In this document: positions 41,434 through 50,622 of the stretch, in pieces | Layout: each line of letters opens with the position of its first letter | Numbering within the stretch: the first letter of the stretch is position 1 | Assembly: GCF_001713395.1 (NCBI RefSeq) | Contig: NZ_CP016450.1 | Location: 3,378,501-3,442,500, forward strand | Direction of reading: 5' to 3' | DNA from: Sinorhizobium sp. RAC02 | Lineage (GTDB): Bacteria; Pseudomonadota; Alphaproteobacteria; Rhizobiales; Rhizobiaceae | DNA length: 64,000 bases | The notes under the pieces: model-generated | What the model saw: the letters and a program-made list of their open reading frames with translations, nothing else | What the model was told of the DNA's origin: nothing | Databases searched by the model: none | Program-made: the position numbers and the translations under genes

Positions 41434-41512
41434 ACCGACCGGGACCCATTGCGGTATAAACAGATCCCGGAGGTCAACACCCGACAGCGCGATGCGCCCT
41501 CGGGTGCTTTTT
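41434..41512 (+). ncRNA. structured leader or small RNA upstream of ffh, ending in a terminator-like hairpin
   Basis: Two hairpins follow each other. CCGGGA...TCCCGG spans about 41439-41470. CACCCGA...TCGGGTG (41478-41506) is followed by CTTTTT. It could be the terminator of the gene ending at 41336, a small RNA with its own terminator, or an ffh leader. Alphaproteobacterial ffh genes have been reported, as I recall, to carry a conserved upstream RNA, but I cannot verify that this is it. Confidence 0.45.
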
Positions 41513-41585
41513 GGCTTTGCGTCTTGTTTTTGTCACTGATGGCACCGACGTTTCCGTTCCGTGCGGAAACAAGAAGGATGACGTG

Positions 41586-43154
41586 ATGTTTGAAACACTC
41601 CAGGACCGCCTTGGCTCCATTCTGAATGGATTGACGGGCCGTGGCGCGCTTTCCGAGGCCGATGTCTCGGCGGCGCTGCGTGAGGTCCGCCGTGCGCTGC
41701 TCGAAGCGGACGTGGCGCTGGAAGTGGTGCGCTCCTTCACCGATGCGGTGCGCGAAAAGGCCGTCGGCGCGGAAATCCTGAAGTCGATCAAGCCCGGCCA
41801 GATGGTCGTCAAGCTCGTGCATGACGAGCTGGTCTCGATGCTCGGCTCCGAGGGCGTGTCGATCGATCTCAATGCGGCGGCTCCCGTCGTGATCATGATG
41901 GTCGGTCTGCAGGGCTCGGGCAAGACCACCACTTCGGGCAAGATCGCCAACCGGCTGAAGATGCGCGACAAGAAGAAGGTCCTGATGGCCTCGCTCGACA
42001 CGCGCCGTCCGGCCGCGCAGGAGCAGTTGCGCCAGTTGGGCGTCCAGGCGGGCATCGATACGCTGCCTGTTATCGCCGGCCAGTCGCCGACCGACATCGC
42101 CTCGCGTGCCGTGCAGGCCGCAAAACTCGGCGGCCATGACGTCGTCATCCTCGACACGGCCGGCCGTACTCATATCGACGAACCGCTGATGATCGAGATG
42201 GCGGAGATCAAGCGGAAGTCCAATCCGCATGAAATCCTGCTCGTCGCCGATGCGCTGACCGGTCAGGACGCCGTCAACCTCGCCCGCAATTTCGACGAGC
42301 GCGTCGGCATTACCGGCCTCGTGCTGACCCGCATGGACGGCGATGGCCGCGGTGGTGCCGCCCTTTCGATGCGTGCCGTCACCGGCAAACCGATCAAGCT
42401 GATCGGCGTCGGCGAAAAGATGGGCGAACTCGAGGAGTTCCATCCCCGCCGCGTCGCAGACCGTATCCTCGGCATGGGCGACATCGTTTCGCTCGTCGAG
42501 AAGGCGGCGGAGAATATCGACGCCGAGAAGGCGGCCGCCATGGCCGCCAAGATGGCCAAGGGCAAGTTCGACCTGAACGACCTCGCCGACCAGCTGGGCC
42601 AGATGCAGAAGATGGGCGGCATGGGCGGCATCATGGGAATGATGCCCGGCATGGCCGGCATGAAGGACAAGATGTCCGCCGCCGGTCTCGACGACAAGCT
42701 TTTCGGCCGCCAGATCGCCATCATCAATTCGATGACCAAGGCCGAGCGCGCCAACCCGGACATGCTCAAGCACTCCCGCAAGAAGCGCATTGCCGCCGGC
42801 TCCGGCACCGATGCCTCCGACATCAACAAGCTTCTCAAGATGCACCGTCAGATGGCGGACATGATGAAGATGATGGGCGGCAAGAAGGGCGGCGGCATGA
42901 TGAAGCAGATGATGGGCGGCCTTGCCGGCAAGATGGGCCTCGGTGGCCTTGGCGGCGGCATGGGCGGCATGCCCGATCTGTCGAAGATGGACCCGAAGCA
43001 GATCGAAGCACTTGCCAAACAGGCGGAAGCCGCCGGCATCAAGCCGGGCAGCATGCCGGGCCTGGGCGGCGGTGGTCTTCCCGGTCTCGGCGGCGGCCGT
43101 CTTCCGGGTCTTGGTGGCCTGCCGGGCCTTCCCGGCCTGCCGAAGAAGAAGTGA
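41586..43154 (+). CDS. ffh: signal recognition particle protein Ffh
   Basis: Ffh binds signal sequences and SRP RNA and targets ribosomes to FtsY. The 522-residue protein has an N domain, then a G domain with MVGLQGSGKTTTSGK (near 108), DTAGRTHID and TRMDGDGRGG, and then a methionine-rich M domain (from about 300). The C-terminus carries an extra tail of about 90 residues made largely of Gly, Met, Pro and Leu (GLGGLGGGMGG, LPGLGGGRLPGLGGLPGLPG). I chose ATG 41586, with AAGGA upstream; the frame is open to 41511. It starts the ffh-aroQ-rpsP unit. Confidence 0.96.
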   Translation: MFETLQDRLGSILNGLTGRGALSEADVSAALREVRRALLEADVALEVVRSFTDAVREKAVGAEILKSIKPGQMVVKLVHDELVSMLGSEGVSIDLNAAAPVVIMMVGLQGSGKTTTSGKIANRLKMRDKKKVLMASLDTRRPAAQEQLRQLGVQAGIDTLPVIAGQSPTDIASRAVQAAKLGGHDVVILDTAGRTHIDEPLMIEMAEIKRKSNPHEILLVADALTGQDAVNLARNFDERVGITGLVLTRMDGDGRGGAALSMRAVTGKPIKLIGVGEKMGELEEFHPRRVADRILGMGDIVSLVEKAAENIDAEKAAAMAAKMAKGKFDLNDLADQLGQMQKMGGMGGIMGMMPGMAGMKDKMSAAGLDDKLFGRQIAIINSMTKAERANPDMLKHSRKKRIAAGSGTDASDINKLLKMHRQMADMMKMMGGKKGGGMMKQMMGGLAGKMGLGGLGGGMGGMPDLSKMDPKQIEALAKQAEAAGIKPGSMPGLGGGGLPGLGGGRLPGLGGLPGLPGLPKKK

Positions 43155-43165
43155 GGAATTGAGGC

Positions 43166-43489
43166 ATGACGATCGATCCGACGGTCAAGCAGCAATTGGG
43201 GGAATACCGGCAGTCGATCGACAATATCGACGCTGCCCTTGTGCATATGCTCGCCGAACGTTTCCGCTGCACGCAGGCGGTGGGCGTTCTGAAGGCGACG
43301 CATGAACTGCCGCCGGCTGACCCGGCGCGCGAGGAATACCAGATCGAGCGCCTTCGCCGCCTGGCGAAGGATGCCAATCTGGATCCGGATTTCGCGGAGA
43401 AGTTTTTGAACTTCATCATCCACGAGGTGATCCGGCACCACGAAGCCATTGCTGCTGAACACAGCGGCGCAAACCAGAATACCGCTTGA
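43166..43489 (+). CDS. aroQ: chorismate mutase, AroQ class
   Basis: This 107-residue all-helical protein fits monofunctional AroQ chorismate mutase (chorismate to prephenate). Visible hallmarks are [20 protein letters not shown], then [23 protein letters not shown] (written here as two parts: [15 protein letters not shown] and YQIERLRR) and a C-terminal [12 protein letters not shown]. It starts 12 bases after ffh and is probably cotranscribed. In rhizobia this small gene is a regular member of the ffh-rpsP array. Confidence 0.9.
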   Translation: MTIDPTVKQQLGEYRQSIDNIDAALVHMLAERFRCTQAVGVLKATHELPPADPAREEYQIERLRRLAKDANLDPDFAEKFLNFIIHEVIRHHEAIAAEHSGANQNTA

Positions 43490-43523
43490 AACAAGCGGTC
43501 ACCTACATCCAAGGAGAAATGAC

Positions 43524-43889
43524 ATGGCACTGAAAATTCGTCTCGCCCGCGGTGGCTCCAAGAAGCGTCCGTACTACCAGATCGTTGTTGCCGACGCCCG
43601 TTCGCCGCGCGATGGCCGCTTCCTGGAGAAGGTCGGTTCGTGGAACCCGATGCTCGGCAAGGAAGACGCGACCCGCGTCCAGATCGACGCCGACCGCATC
43701 AAGGAATGGCTCTCCAAGGGCGCCCAGCCGACCGACCGCGTTGCCCGCTTCCTCGATGAAGCCGGCGTCGTGAAGCGCGAAGCCCGCAACAACCCGGACA
43801 AGGCAAAGCCGGGCAAGAAGGCGCTCGAGCGCGCTGCCGAGAAGAAGCAGAAGGAAGAAGACGCCGCTGCTGCTGCCGCTGGCGAATAA
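43524..43889 (+). CDS. rpsP: 30S ribosomal protein S16
   Basis: S16 begins [20 protein letters not shown], followed by [13 protein letters not shown]. It has 121 residues; the C-terminal 40 or so are Lys, Glu and Ala-rich and extend past the E. coli length (82), which is usual in Alphaproteobacteria. ATG 43524 has AAGGAGAA upstream. A strong terminator follows. Confidence 0.97.
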   Translation: MALKIRLARGGSKKRPYYQIVVADARSPRDGRFLEKVGSWNPMLGKEDATRVQIDADRIKEWLSKGAQPTDRVARFLDEAGVVKREARNNPDKAKPGKKALERAAEKKQKEEDAAAAAAGE

Positions 43890-43910
43890 TCTCCCCTGAC
43901 ATCATCTTGA

Positions 43911-43941
43911 ACGGGCGGCGTGTTCCATGCCGCCCGTTTTT
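43911..43941 (+). terminator. terminator after rpsP
   Basis: ACGGGCGGC, loop GTGTTCCAT, GCCGCCCGT, then TTTTATTT. It separates rpsP from rimM, so rimM-trmD must use read-through or a promoter within 43942-44016. Confidence 0.88.
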
Positions 43942-44016
43942 ATTTGGATGAAGCTCAAGAACGTCGTAAAGCGTTTTCGCGTAGCTGAAGCCTCATCGAA
44001 CGTTCGGAACCGAACC

Positions 44017-44592
44017 ATGGCGAAACCGGAAAATCCTATCCTCATGGGCACCATCGGCGCGGCCCAGGGCCTGCGCGGCGAAGTCCGTGTGAAATCCTAC
44101 ACCATCGACCCGACGGCGATCGGTGACTACGGCCATCTGCACACCCAGGACGGCCGGTCCTTCGAGGTGCTGGAGGTGCGCGAGGCGAAGAATGTCGTCG
44201 TGGTGCGCTTCCGCGGCATCAACGACCGCAACACGGCCGAGACGCTGAACGGCCTTGAACTCTATATCGACCGCGACAACCTGCCGGACGAGGAACTGGA
44301 CGAAGACGAGTTCTTCTATGCCGATCTCGAAGGCCTGGAGGCCGTCGACACGCAGGGCCGCAGCCACGGCACGGTGACCGGCATCTTCGATTTTGGTGCA
44401 GGTGATCTCCTGGAGCTCAAAGGTCCCGGCAAGCGTCCTGTGCTCATTCCGTTCTCCGAAGCTGCCGTGCTGGAAATCGATGTCGATGGCGGCCGCCTGG
44501 TGATCGACGCCTTTGCGGCCGGTCTCGAGGAAGAAGAAAAGGAAGGCCCCGGCAGCTGGCGGCGCCGCCCCCCCGAAGACGACGGGGAATGA
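44017..44592 (+). CDS. rimM: 16S rRNA maturation factor RimM
   Basis: RimM binds S19 and assists 30S head assembly. The 191-residue protein starts [21 protein letters not shown], with VRVKS close by. It has the C-terminal PRC-barrel with [17 protein letters not shown] and [13 protein letters not shown] 44017 fits the family start; the frame is open to 43927. The tail is acidic, then basic. Its stop is one base before the trmD GTG. Confidence 0.95.
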   Translation: MAKPENPILMGTIGAAQGLRGEVRVKSYTIDPTAIGDYGHLHTQDGRSFEVLEVREAKNVVVVRFRGINDRNTAETLNGLELYIDRDNLPDEELDEDEFFYADLEGLEAVDTQGRSHGTVTGIFDFGAGDLLELKGPGKRPVLIPFSEAAVLEIDVDGGRLVIDAFAAGLEEEEKEGPGSWRRRPPEDDGE

Positions 44593-44593
44593 C

Positions 44594-45286
44594 GTGGCTT
44601 TCCGCGCCACCATCCTGACGCTCTACCCGGAAATGTTTCCGGGCCTCCTGGGCCAGTCGCTGTCCGGCAAGGCGCTGGATCGCGGCGACTGGGCGCTCGA
44701 CTGCGTGCAGATCCGCGATTTCACGACCGACCGCCACCGCACCGTGGACGACACGCCGGCCGGCGGCGGTGCCGGCATGGTACTGAAGCCGGACGTTCTG
44801 GCGCGTGCCATCGATCATGCCTCCGAGGGCGACAGCCGCCCGCGGCTGCTGATGAGCCCGCGTGGGCTGCCGCTGACGCAGGCCCGCGTGCGCGAACTCG
44901 CTGCGGGCGAGGGCGTGATTGTGGTCTGCGGCCGTTTCGAGGGTGTTGACCAGCGCGTCATTGACGGGCGGCAACTCGAAGAAGTGTCGATCGGCGATTA
45001 CATTCTCTCGGGCGGCGAGCCGGCGGCGATGATCCTGCTCGATGCCATCGTGCGCATCCTGCCGGGCGTGATGGGCAATGCGCTGTCCGGCGAGCATGAG
45101 AGTTTCGAGGGCGGGCTGCTGGAGCATCCGCACTATACCCGTCCACAGGTCTGGGAAGGCCAGGAAATCCCCGGCGTGCTGACCTCCGGCCACCATGCGG
45201 CGATCGACAGATGGCGCCGTGAGGAGGCCGAGGCGCTGACGCGCGAGCGCCGGCCGGATCTTCTCGCTCAGCCCGTCACGAAATAA
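44594..45286 (+). CDS. trmD: tRNA (guanine-37-N1)-methyltransferase
   Basis: TrmD makes m1G37 in tRNAs and prevents frameshifting. It has 230 residues with the knotted SPOUT fold. Visible motifs include [39 protein letters not shown] [13 protein letters not shown], and the knot [16 protein letters not shown]. The start is GTG at 44594, with GGGGA just upstream. It overlaps the convergent TauE/SafE gene by 19 bases. It follows rimM after one base. Confidence 0.96.
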   Translation: MAFRATILTLYPEMFPGLLGQSLSGKALDRGDWALDCVQIRDFTTDRHRTVDDTPAGGGAGMVLKPDVLARAIDHASEGDSRPRLLMSPRGLPLTQARVRELAAGEGVIVVCGRFEGVDQRVIDGRQLEEVSIGDYILSGGEPAAMILLDAIVRILPGVMGNALSGEHESFEGGLLEHPHYTRPQVWEGQEIPGVLTSGHHAAIDRWRREEAEALTRERRPDLLAQPVTK

Positions 45287-46014
45287 TAGACCGTCAGCGC
45301 CGCACCGACAGCGACCACCAGGGCGCGGATGACCGGCTGCGGCACGCGTCGTGCCGCCCAGACGCCGGACCAGCCGCCAAGCGCGCCAGCCGGTACCATG
45401 ACGGCCGCCTGCGGCCAGCCGACCACGTCGCCGCTGGCAAAGACGACGATCGCGACAGCGGCGATCACCACGGCCAGGAAATTCTTCAGCGCATTGAGCC
45501 GGTGGTAGTCGCCGCCCTTCGTGAGGCCGAGCACGGCGAGCATCATGATGCCCATGCCGGCACCGAAGAAGCCGCCATAGATCGAGGTCGCGAACTGCCC
45601 GGCAAGGCCGAGCGGCGAGACCGGCGTTTCGGCATGCAGCGTCTTCGGCTTGAGATAGGGGCCGGCGGCGAAGATGACGGTCGCGGCGAGCAGCAGCCAG
45701 GGCACCAGCGCGCGGAAGGACGGATTGTCGAGCGACAGCAGCAGCAGCGCTCCGCCAAGGCCGCCGACGAGGGAAATCACCCCGAGCAGCGCCGCTTCGC
45801 GCCAGTCCGCCTTGATCTCCTTGGCATAGGCAAGCGAGGAGGTGACATAGCCGGGAAACTGGGTGATCGAGGAGGTGGCATTGGCGACGATCGGCGGCAG
45901 GCCGGTCAGCGTCATCGCGCCGAAGGTGAGGAACGTGCCGCCGCCGGCAATGGCGTTCACCACGCCCGACAGGAAGCCGGCAACGAAAAGCAGTATGGCA
46001 TCGGCTATGGACAT
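45268..46014 (-). CDS. TauE/SafE family sulfite/anion exporter
   Basis: This 248-residue membrane protein has about eight helices. The signature [20 protein letters not shown] near the N-terminus, later repeated in part as [14 protein letters not shown], is the TauE/SafE (DUF81) duplication. Such proteins export sulfite, sulfoacetate or related organosulfur anions; the substrate here is not shown. ATG 46014 has GGGAG upstream. The 3' end overlaps trmD. The gene sits within the otherwise standard trmD-rplS array. Confidence 0.88.
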   Translation of the reverse strand: MSIADAILLFVAGFLSGVVNAIAGGGTFLTFGAMTLTGLPPIVANATSSITQFPGYVTSSLAYAKEIKADWREAALLGVISLVGGLGGALLLLSLDNPSFRALVPWLLLAATVIFAAGPYLKPKTLHAETPVSPLGLAGQFATSIYGGFFGAGMGIMMLAVLGLTKGGDYHRLNALKNFLAVVIAAVAIVVFASGDVVGWPQAAVMVPAGALGGWSGVWAARRVPQPVIRALVVAVGAALTVYYFVTG

Positions 46015-46318
46015 GATACTCCCGGCGGCAGCGGCCGGGATGCCGTGCCGCTCCTCCCTTTTGGGGTGATAGCGTGGCCGCAAGGGACCGGCAAGCGCCG
46101 AAAACCGGCTCTTCAAGGCGGATTCTTTCGGCCTCGGGGATGACAAGCCGGTTCGATTGGTGTATTGGCCCGCACGGATTTGGGATAACCCAGCCGACCT
46201 GCAAGCAAAGAATGGCGAATCCGCTCCGCCCGGCAACGGGCTAACCCAAGAGGCATGACCTCGCAAGGTGACCGTCGAGCGCTCTGGCTGTTTCAGAAGA
46301 ACCAGAAGGTTTAGACCG
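46015..46318. other. 304-base divergent region between TauE/SafE gene and rplS
   Basis: I see no gene here. A CCCG-GCAA-CGGG hairpin lies near 46228-46241. The rplS leader probably starts within the right half. I found no promoter pair good enough to report. Confidence 0.4.
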
Positions 46319-46876
46319 ATGAACATCATCCAGCAGCTCGAAGCCGAACAGGCCGCGAAGATCGAAGCCAAGCGCACGCTTCCGGAATTTTCCCCGGGCG
46401 ACACGCTCCGCGTCAACGTCCGCGTGACGGAAGGTACCCGTACCCGCGTCCAGGCCTATGAAGGCGTGTGCATCGCCCGTTCGGGTGGCAGCATCAACGA
46501 GAGCTTCACTGTTCGCAAGATTTCCTACGGCGAAGGCGTCGAGCGCGTATTCCCGGTTTACTCGCCGCTCGTCGAAAGCGTCGAAGTCGTGCGCCGCGGC
46601 AAGGTCCGTCGCGCCAAGCTCTATTACCTGCGCGATCGTCGCGGCAAGTCGGCTCGTATCGTCGAGAACACCGGCACGCGCGCCCGCAGCCTGAACGACG
46701 CCGAGCGCGCCGCTGTTGCTGAAGAAAAGGCCCGTCTCGAAGCCGAGAAGATTGCAGCAGCCCAGGCACTCGCCGCTGAAAAGGCCGCAGCTGAAGCCGC
46801 CGAGAAGGCCGCTGCCGAAAAGGCAGCAGCAGAAGCTGCTGAAGCCGCAAAGGCTGCAGAGCCCGCCGCTGAATAA
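46319..46876 (+). CDS. rplS: 50S ribosomal protein L19
   Basis: L19 sits at the subunit interface. The core (about 1-120) is typical: [35 protein letters not shown] and [13 protein letters not shown]. The 185-residue protein carries a C-terminal extension of about 60 residues made almost only of Ala, Glu and Lys, predicted to be one long helix. ATG 46319 follows AGAAGG. A terminator lies directly after. Confidence 0.97.
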   Translation: MNIIQQLEAEQAAKIEAKRTLPEFSPGDTLRVNVRVTEGTRTRVQAYEGVCIARSGGSINESFTVRKISYGEGVERVFPVYSPLVESVEVVRRGKVRRAKLYYLRDRRGKSARIVENTGTRARSLNDAERAAVAEEKARLEAEKIAAAQALAAEKAAAEAAEKAAAEKAAAEAAEAAKAAEPAAE

Positions 46877-46901
46877 TCAGCGCGGCATCTGATCGATCGA
46901 A

Positions 46902-46928
46902 GCCGTCGGCCCGTGCCGGCGGCTTTTT
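46902..46928 (+). terminator. terminator after rplS
   Basis: GCCGTCGG, loop CCCGTG, CCGGCGGC, then TTTTT (one G/T wobble). It starts 25 bases past the rplS stop. Confidence 0.85.
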
Positions 46929-46942
46929 CGTTTCTGCTGGCT

Positions 46943-47536
46943 TTACTGGCTTTTCGCGCCAAGTTCGGCGGCGATACGGTGAACCTCGCCCTCGAGATTC
47001 TTGCCGGGGCAGGCGGTCTGGGCGAAATCCTTGTGGGTGCCGATGCGGTCGGCCGGAATGCCGTACTGTCTGGAAAGATCGCGGATCAGCGTCTTCAGCG
47101 CGGCCAGCTCCTGGGTCGTCGGTTTCTCATTCTCGAAATTGCCCTCCACGACGATCGTGATATGGCCGGCCGGATTGTATTTCGTGTTGGTATCACCGAC
47201 GAAGCTGATCTGCCGGCCCTCGGCGATCTTGCCATCCACGGCGATGTAGAAGTGGTAGGGAATGTCGGCCCAGGGCTCCTTCGTGCGCCCGTCCGCAAGC
47301 TTGGATTTCGCCTGCGAAAACGCCTGTAGCGACGTCATCTTCTTGACGATCGAAAGGCCGTGTTTGCTGCGCGTTGCGGTGTGGTGCACGGTAATGCGTG
47401 ACGGCGTCTGCTTTTCCATCGCCAGCACCGGCTTGCGGGCGCCCCATTCGGCTCGGCTCATCACCTCAGCGGCGTCCGCGGAAGACGCCATCATGAACGA
47501 GGCGAGGAGAAGAAATGCCGGTCTTGTGATGCCCAT
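46943..47536 (-). CDS. exported N-acetylmuramoyl-L-alanine amidase (amidase_2/PGRP fold)
   Basis: This protein has 197 residues: a signal peptide (about 1-23), then an amidase_2 domain. Zinc ligands are expected at H51 or H52 in ITVHHTAT and in the GTHKDFAQTACPG segment near 167-179; YHFYIAVDGKI is the usual central strand. It should cut the amide between muramic acid and the stem peptide in the periplasm. Its ATG shares one base with the stop of the SPOR-caspase gene (TGATG), so translation of the two is coupled. Confidence 0.85.
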   Translation of the reverse strand: MGITRPAFLLLASFMMASSADAAEVMSRAEWGARKPVLAMEKQTPSRITVHHTATRSKHGLSIVKKMTSLQAFSQAKSKLADGRTKEPWADIPYHFYIAVDGKIAEGRQISFVGDTNTKYNPAGHITIVVEGNFENEKPTTQELAALKTLIRDLSRQYGIPADRIGTHKDFAQTACPGKNLEGEVHRIAAELGAKSQ

Positions 47537-48864
47537 CAGCGGATTTCCTTGATGTATGCGTCTCCCACAACCTGTTGCGCGTTGCCGAGTTCCCGCAGGG
47601 CCGTGCTTTTCTTGTAGGGACCCATCACCACGGAGTAGAGCCCGTCGGCAAGGCTTCGGTAGTTGTTCGTATCGATGATGGAGACGTCGTAGCCCCGGTT
47701 TCGCATCAAGCCGGCGCGCTTGCGGGCCTTTTCCGCTTGGCCCTGCGGGAAGGAGCCGAGGATGACGAACCAGCCAGCCGAGACGCGCTGGGTCTCGAGC
47801 TCGGTATTTGCCTCGGGTTCCACATCCTCGTCCGTGTCCGGTACCTGCTTGACCTCCTCCACCTTCGCCTTGCTCGCGGCCTCTGTCTCAAGCTCCTCCA
47901 CGAGCGCGCGCGCATAGTCGGCGTAGCGGCTGTCGGGAAATTTGCGCAGGAAGGCCTGGTGGATCTTCAGGCTGCGCAGATCCTTGATGGCGTTCCACTC
48001 TTCAAGCGCGGGATCGACCTCGACCTGAACGGAACCCCGGTTGTTTGTCTCGTCCGGCGTTTCCTTGGCCGTCTCGACGGGCGTAGCCTGACTGCCGCCA
48101 GGAAGAAGCACGATCTCGCCCGTGATCTGGTCGTAGAAGGCGGGTTGCTGCTTGCGGCCGACGGTCTTCGCCGTCGCCTCCACCTCGCTCTGCACGGCCT
48201 TGGCGAGCGCGATATGGCTCATGCCGGGCCTTTGCAGCAGCGGCAGCAGGGTGCGTGTAAAGATCGAGTTGGGATTGGCGTCATTGTCGCCGAGCCGGTC
48301 GAGCGCTTCCTGCCCGGCGCCCGCCGACATCAGCACGAAGGTGCCCGTCGGTGGTGCCACGACCTGAAGGCCGCGCGTCGCGCCGACGCTCCGGCCACCT
48401 TTCGAGGCGAAAGGATTGTTGCGGCAGGCATCGAGCACGAAGAAGCTGACGGCCGCCCCCTTGCCCTGCACGCGCGCCAGGAGGTCGTCGACCACATGCG
48501 CCTCGTCGCGCACCAGGCCGGCATTGCTGGAATCCGGAATATCGATCGGCAGCAGGATGTTCTGGCCGTCGATCGCCACGCCATGGCCGGCAAAGAAGAA
48601 GAAGGCCGTGTCGCCGGGCGAGATGTGTTCGACGAAGTCGGCGAACTTCGCGTTGATCTGGCGCCGCGTCAGGTTTTCGCCGAGATCGACGGCGAAATCG
48701 AGCCTGGCCAGTGACTGCGCGACGGCGCGCGCGTCGTTCACGGCCTTCTGGAGCTGCGGCACGGCCTCATAGGCGTCGTTGCCGATGACCAGCGCCACTC
48801 GTTTGGCGGCAGCAGGAACCGTGCCGAACAATAGACAAGTCAGAATGACGAACAGATATCTCAT
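47536..48864 (-). CDS. caspase-like (C14) protease with C-terminal SPOR domain
   Basis: This exported protein has 442 residues. A signal peptide (1-20) is followed at once by KRVALVIGNDAYE, the start of a p20 caspase/metacaspase domain. The catalytic dyad is visible: H94 in FFAGHGVAIDG and C147 in LDACRNNPF. After an acidic linker (about 270-355), residues 364-442 fit a SPOR domain (GWFVILGSFPQGQAEKAR ... GLYSVVMGPYKKSTA). SPOR domains bind glycan strands stripped of peptides. ATG 48864 has GGGGG upstream. It is the first gene of a two-gene unit with an amidase. Confidence 0.85.
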   Translation of the reverse strand: MRYLFVILTCLLFGTVPAAAKRVALVIGNDAYEAVPQLQKAVNDARAVAQSLARLDFAVDLGENLTRRQINAKFADFVEHISPGDTAFFFFAGHGVAIDGQNILLPIDIPDSSNAGLVRDEAHVVDDLLARVQGKGAAVSFFVLDACRNNPFASKGGRSVGATRGLQVVAPPTGTFVLMSAGAGQEALDRLGDNDANPNSIFTRTLLPLLQRPGMSHIALAKAVQSEVEATAKTVGRKQQPAFYDQITGEIVLLPGGSQATPVETAKETPDETNNRGSVQVEVDPALEEWNAIKDLRSLKIHQAFLRKFPDSRYADYARALVEELETEAASKAKVEEVKQVPDTDEDVEPEANTELETQRVSAGWFVILGSFPQGQAEKARKRAGLMRNRGYDVSIIDTNNYRSLADGLYSVVMGPYKKSTALRELGNAQQVVGDAYIKEIR

Positions 48865-49006
48865 GGAAGCCCCCCGGCCATGCCATCCACCAAGCCTACG
48901 CCCATGCTCTTCGCGCGAAAAGAGCAAAGGTGAAAGAAGCGCGCGGCTTGCCTAGCGAACGGTAACTGTGACAGTGTTCCGCCGCCACAATTCAGGAGCA
49001 TAGTTG

Positions 49007-49804
49007 ATGTTTTCCCGCCGCGCCGTCCTTGCAGGCCTTGCTGCCGCTGCCCTCATGCCCGCCGTCGCTTTCGCCTCGGACCTGCCGGACCTCGGCGGCA
49101 AGACCGTCGTCGTCGTGACGGAAAATGCCTATCCGCCAATCCAGTTCGTCGATCCCAAGACGGGCGAGCAGATCGGCTGGGAATATGACGCGATGAACGA
49201 GATCGCGAAGCGGCTGAATTTCAAGGTCGAGTACCAGAACACCTCGTGGGACGCGATGATCCAGGCCGTCTCCGACAACCAGTACAACATCGGCATGACC
49301 GGCATCACCATCAAGGACGACCGCAAGGAGAAGGTGGATTTCTCCGACCCCTATATGCGCTCGCAGCAGTTCATGCTGGTGCGTGCCGATGAGACACGCT
49401 TCACCGACGCCAAGTCCTTCGCTGCCCTGACGGACGGGCTGATCGCCGCGCAGCCGGGCACCTCGCCCTTCTACACCGCCGTCTACGAAATCCTCGATGG
49501 CAACGAGCAGAACCCGCGTATCAAGCTGTTCGAGACCTTTGGCGCGACCGTGCAGGCGCTCCAGGGCGGCGATGTCGATCTCGTGCTGACCGACAGCGTT
49601 GCGGCCAAGGGTTATGTCGATGCTTCCAACGGCAAGCTGAAGGTCGTCGGCGGGCCGCTCGGCACGGAAGACTTCGGCTTCATCTTCCCGAAGGGGTCTG
49701 ATCTCGTCGCCCCCGTCAACGCGGCAATCGCCGCGCTCAAGGCGGATGGCACGCTCGATACACTCAACAAGAAGTGGTTCCTCGACTACAAGATGGGCCA
49801 GTAG
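49007..49804 (+). CDS. amino-acid ABC transporter substrate-binding protein
   Basis: The 265-residue protein has an N-terminal signal peptide (FSRRAVLAGLAAAALMPAVAFA) and a family-3 solute-binding fold. Hallmarks are TENAYPPIQFVDPKTGEQIG, WDAMIQAVSDNQYNIGMTGI and RKEKVDFSDPYM. Such proteins bind polar amino acids; the exact ligand is not evident. ATG 49007 has AGGAG at 48993-48997. The permease follows after nine bases. Confidence 0.92.
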   Translation: MFSRRAVLAGLAAAALMPAVAFASDLPDLGGKTVVVVTENAYPPIQFVDPKTGEQIGWEYDAMNEIAKRLNFKVEYQNTSWDAMIQAVSDNQYNIGMTGITIKDDRKEKVDFSDPYMRSQQFMLVRADETRFTDAKSFAALTDGLIAAQPGTSPFYTAVYEILDGNEQNPRIKLFETFGATVQALQGGDVDLVLTDSVAAKGYVDASNGKLKVVGGPLGTEDFGFIFPKGSDLVAPVNAAIAALKADGTLDTLNKKWFLDYKMGQ

Positions 49805-49813
49805 CGGGCGGCC

Positions 49814-50620
49814 ATGGCTCCCGTTTCTTCTGACGCGTCGAAGGGCGACTATCCCTGGTGGCTGGTCGCGCTCGGCGTGATTGCGCTGGCGCTTGCCGGC
49901 GTCATCGTCGCCAATGATCTCTATACACAGGTGTTCAGCGTCGTGCTGAAGGGACTGTGGGTCACGGTCTTCGTGACCCTCGTCGCCTTTCTGCTCGCCA
50001 CGATGCTCGGCCTCGGCGTTGCGCTGATGGCGCTGTCGGACAGCAAGGTGCTGCGCCAGATCGCCCGCTTCTACACGGAGGTGATCCGTGGCGTGCCGAT
50101 CCTTGTGCTGCTGTTCTACATCGCCTTTGTCGGCGCGCCGGCACTGGTGGCCTTGATCAATCTCGTGCTCTCGCCGCTTGTCGGTGCCGGCCTTGCCGAG
50201 CCGATGCAGGTGCGTGACCTCTCCTTGATGTGGCGGGCGATCTTCGCGCTGATGATCGGCTATTCCGCCTTCATCGCTGAAGTTTTCCGTGCCGGCATCC
50301 AGGCGGTGGACAAGGGGCAGATCGAGGCGGCCAAGGCGCTGGGCCTGTCGCGTTTCCAGCGCTTCCGGCTCGTCGTCTTTCCGCAGGCGGTGCGTGTCAT
50401 CCTGCCGCCGCTCGGCAACGATTTCGTCGCCATGGTGAAGGACAGCTCGCTCGTCTCGGTGCTCGGCGTCGCCGACATCACGCAGATGGGCAAGGTCTAC
50501 GCCTCCGGATCCTTCCGGTTCTTCGAGACCTATTCCATCGTCGCCTATGTCTATCTCATCCTGACGATCGGCCTTTCGCTCGGCCTTCGCGGCTTGGAAA
50601 GACGCCTGCGCCGCAACTGA
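49814..50620 (+). CDS. amino-acid ABC transporter permease
   Basis: This 268-residue protein is a HisM/GlnP-type permease with about six helices. The EAA loop that contacts the ATPase is intact: GIQAVDKGQIEAAKALGLS. TEVIRGVPILVLLFYIAF is the usual earlier signature. No ATPase gene follows; the next gene is convergent and starts its 3' end two bases later. The transporter must borrow an ATPase encoded elsewhere. Confidence 0.92.
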   Translation: MAPVSSDASKGDYPWWLVALGVIALALAGVIVANDLYTQVFSVVLKGLWVTVFVTLVAFLLATMLGLGVALMALSDSKVLRQIARFYTEVIRGVPILVLLFYIAFVGAPALVALINLVLSPLVGAGLAEPMQVRDLSLMWRAIFALMIGYSAFIAEVFRAGIQAVDKGQIEAAKALGLSRFQRFRLVVFPQAVRVILPPLGNDFVAMVKDSSLVSVLGVADITQMGKVYASGSFRFFETYSIVAYVYLILTIGLSLGLRGLERRLRRN

Positions 50621-50622
50621 GC

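Noticed and set aside
41430..41520. SRP (4.5S) RNA gene next to ffh
   Set aside because: The conserved SRP RNA apical loop (GGAA/AGCAGCC type) is not present, so I call it only a structured leader or small RNA.
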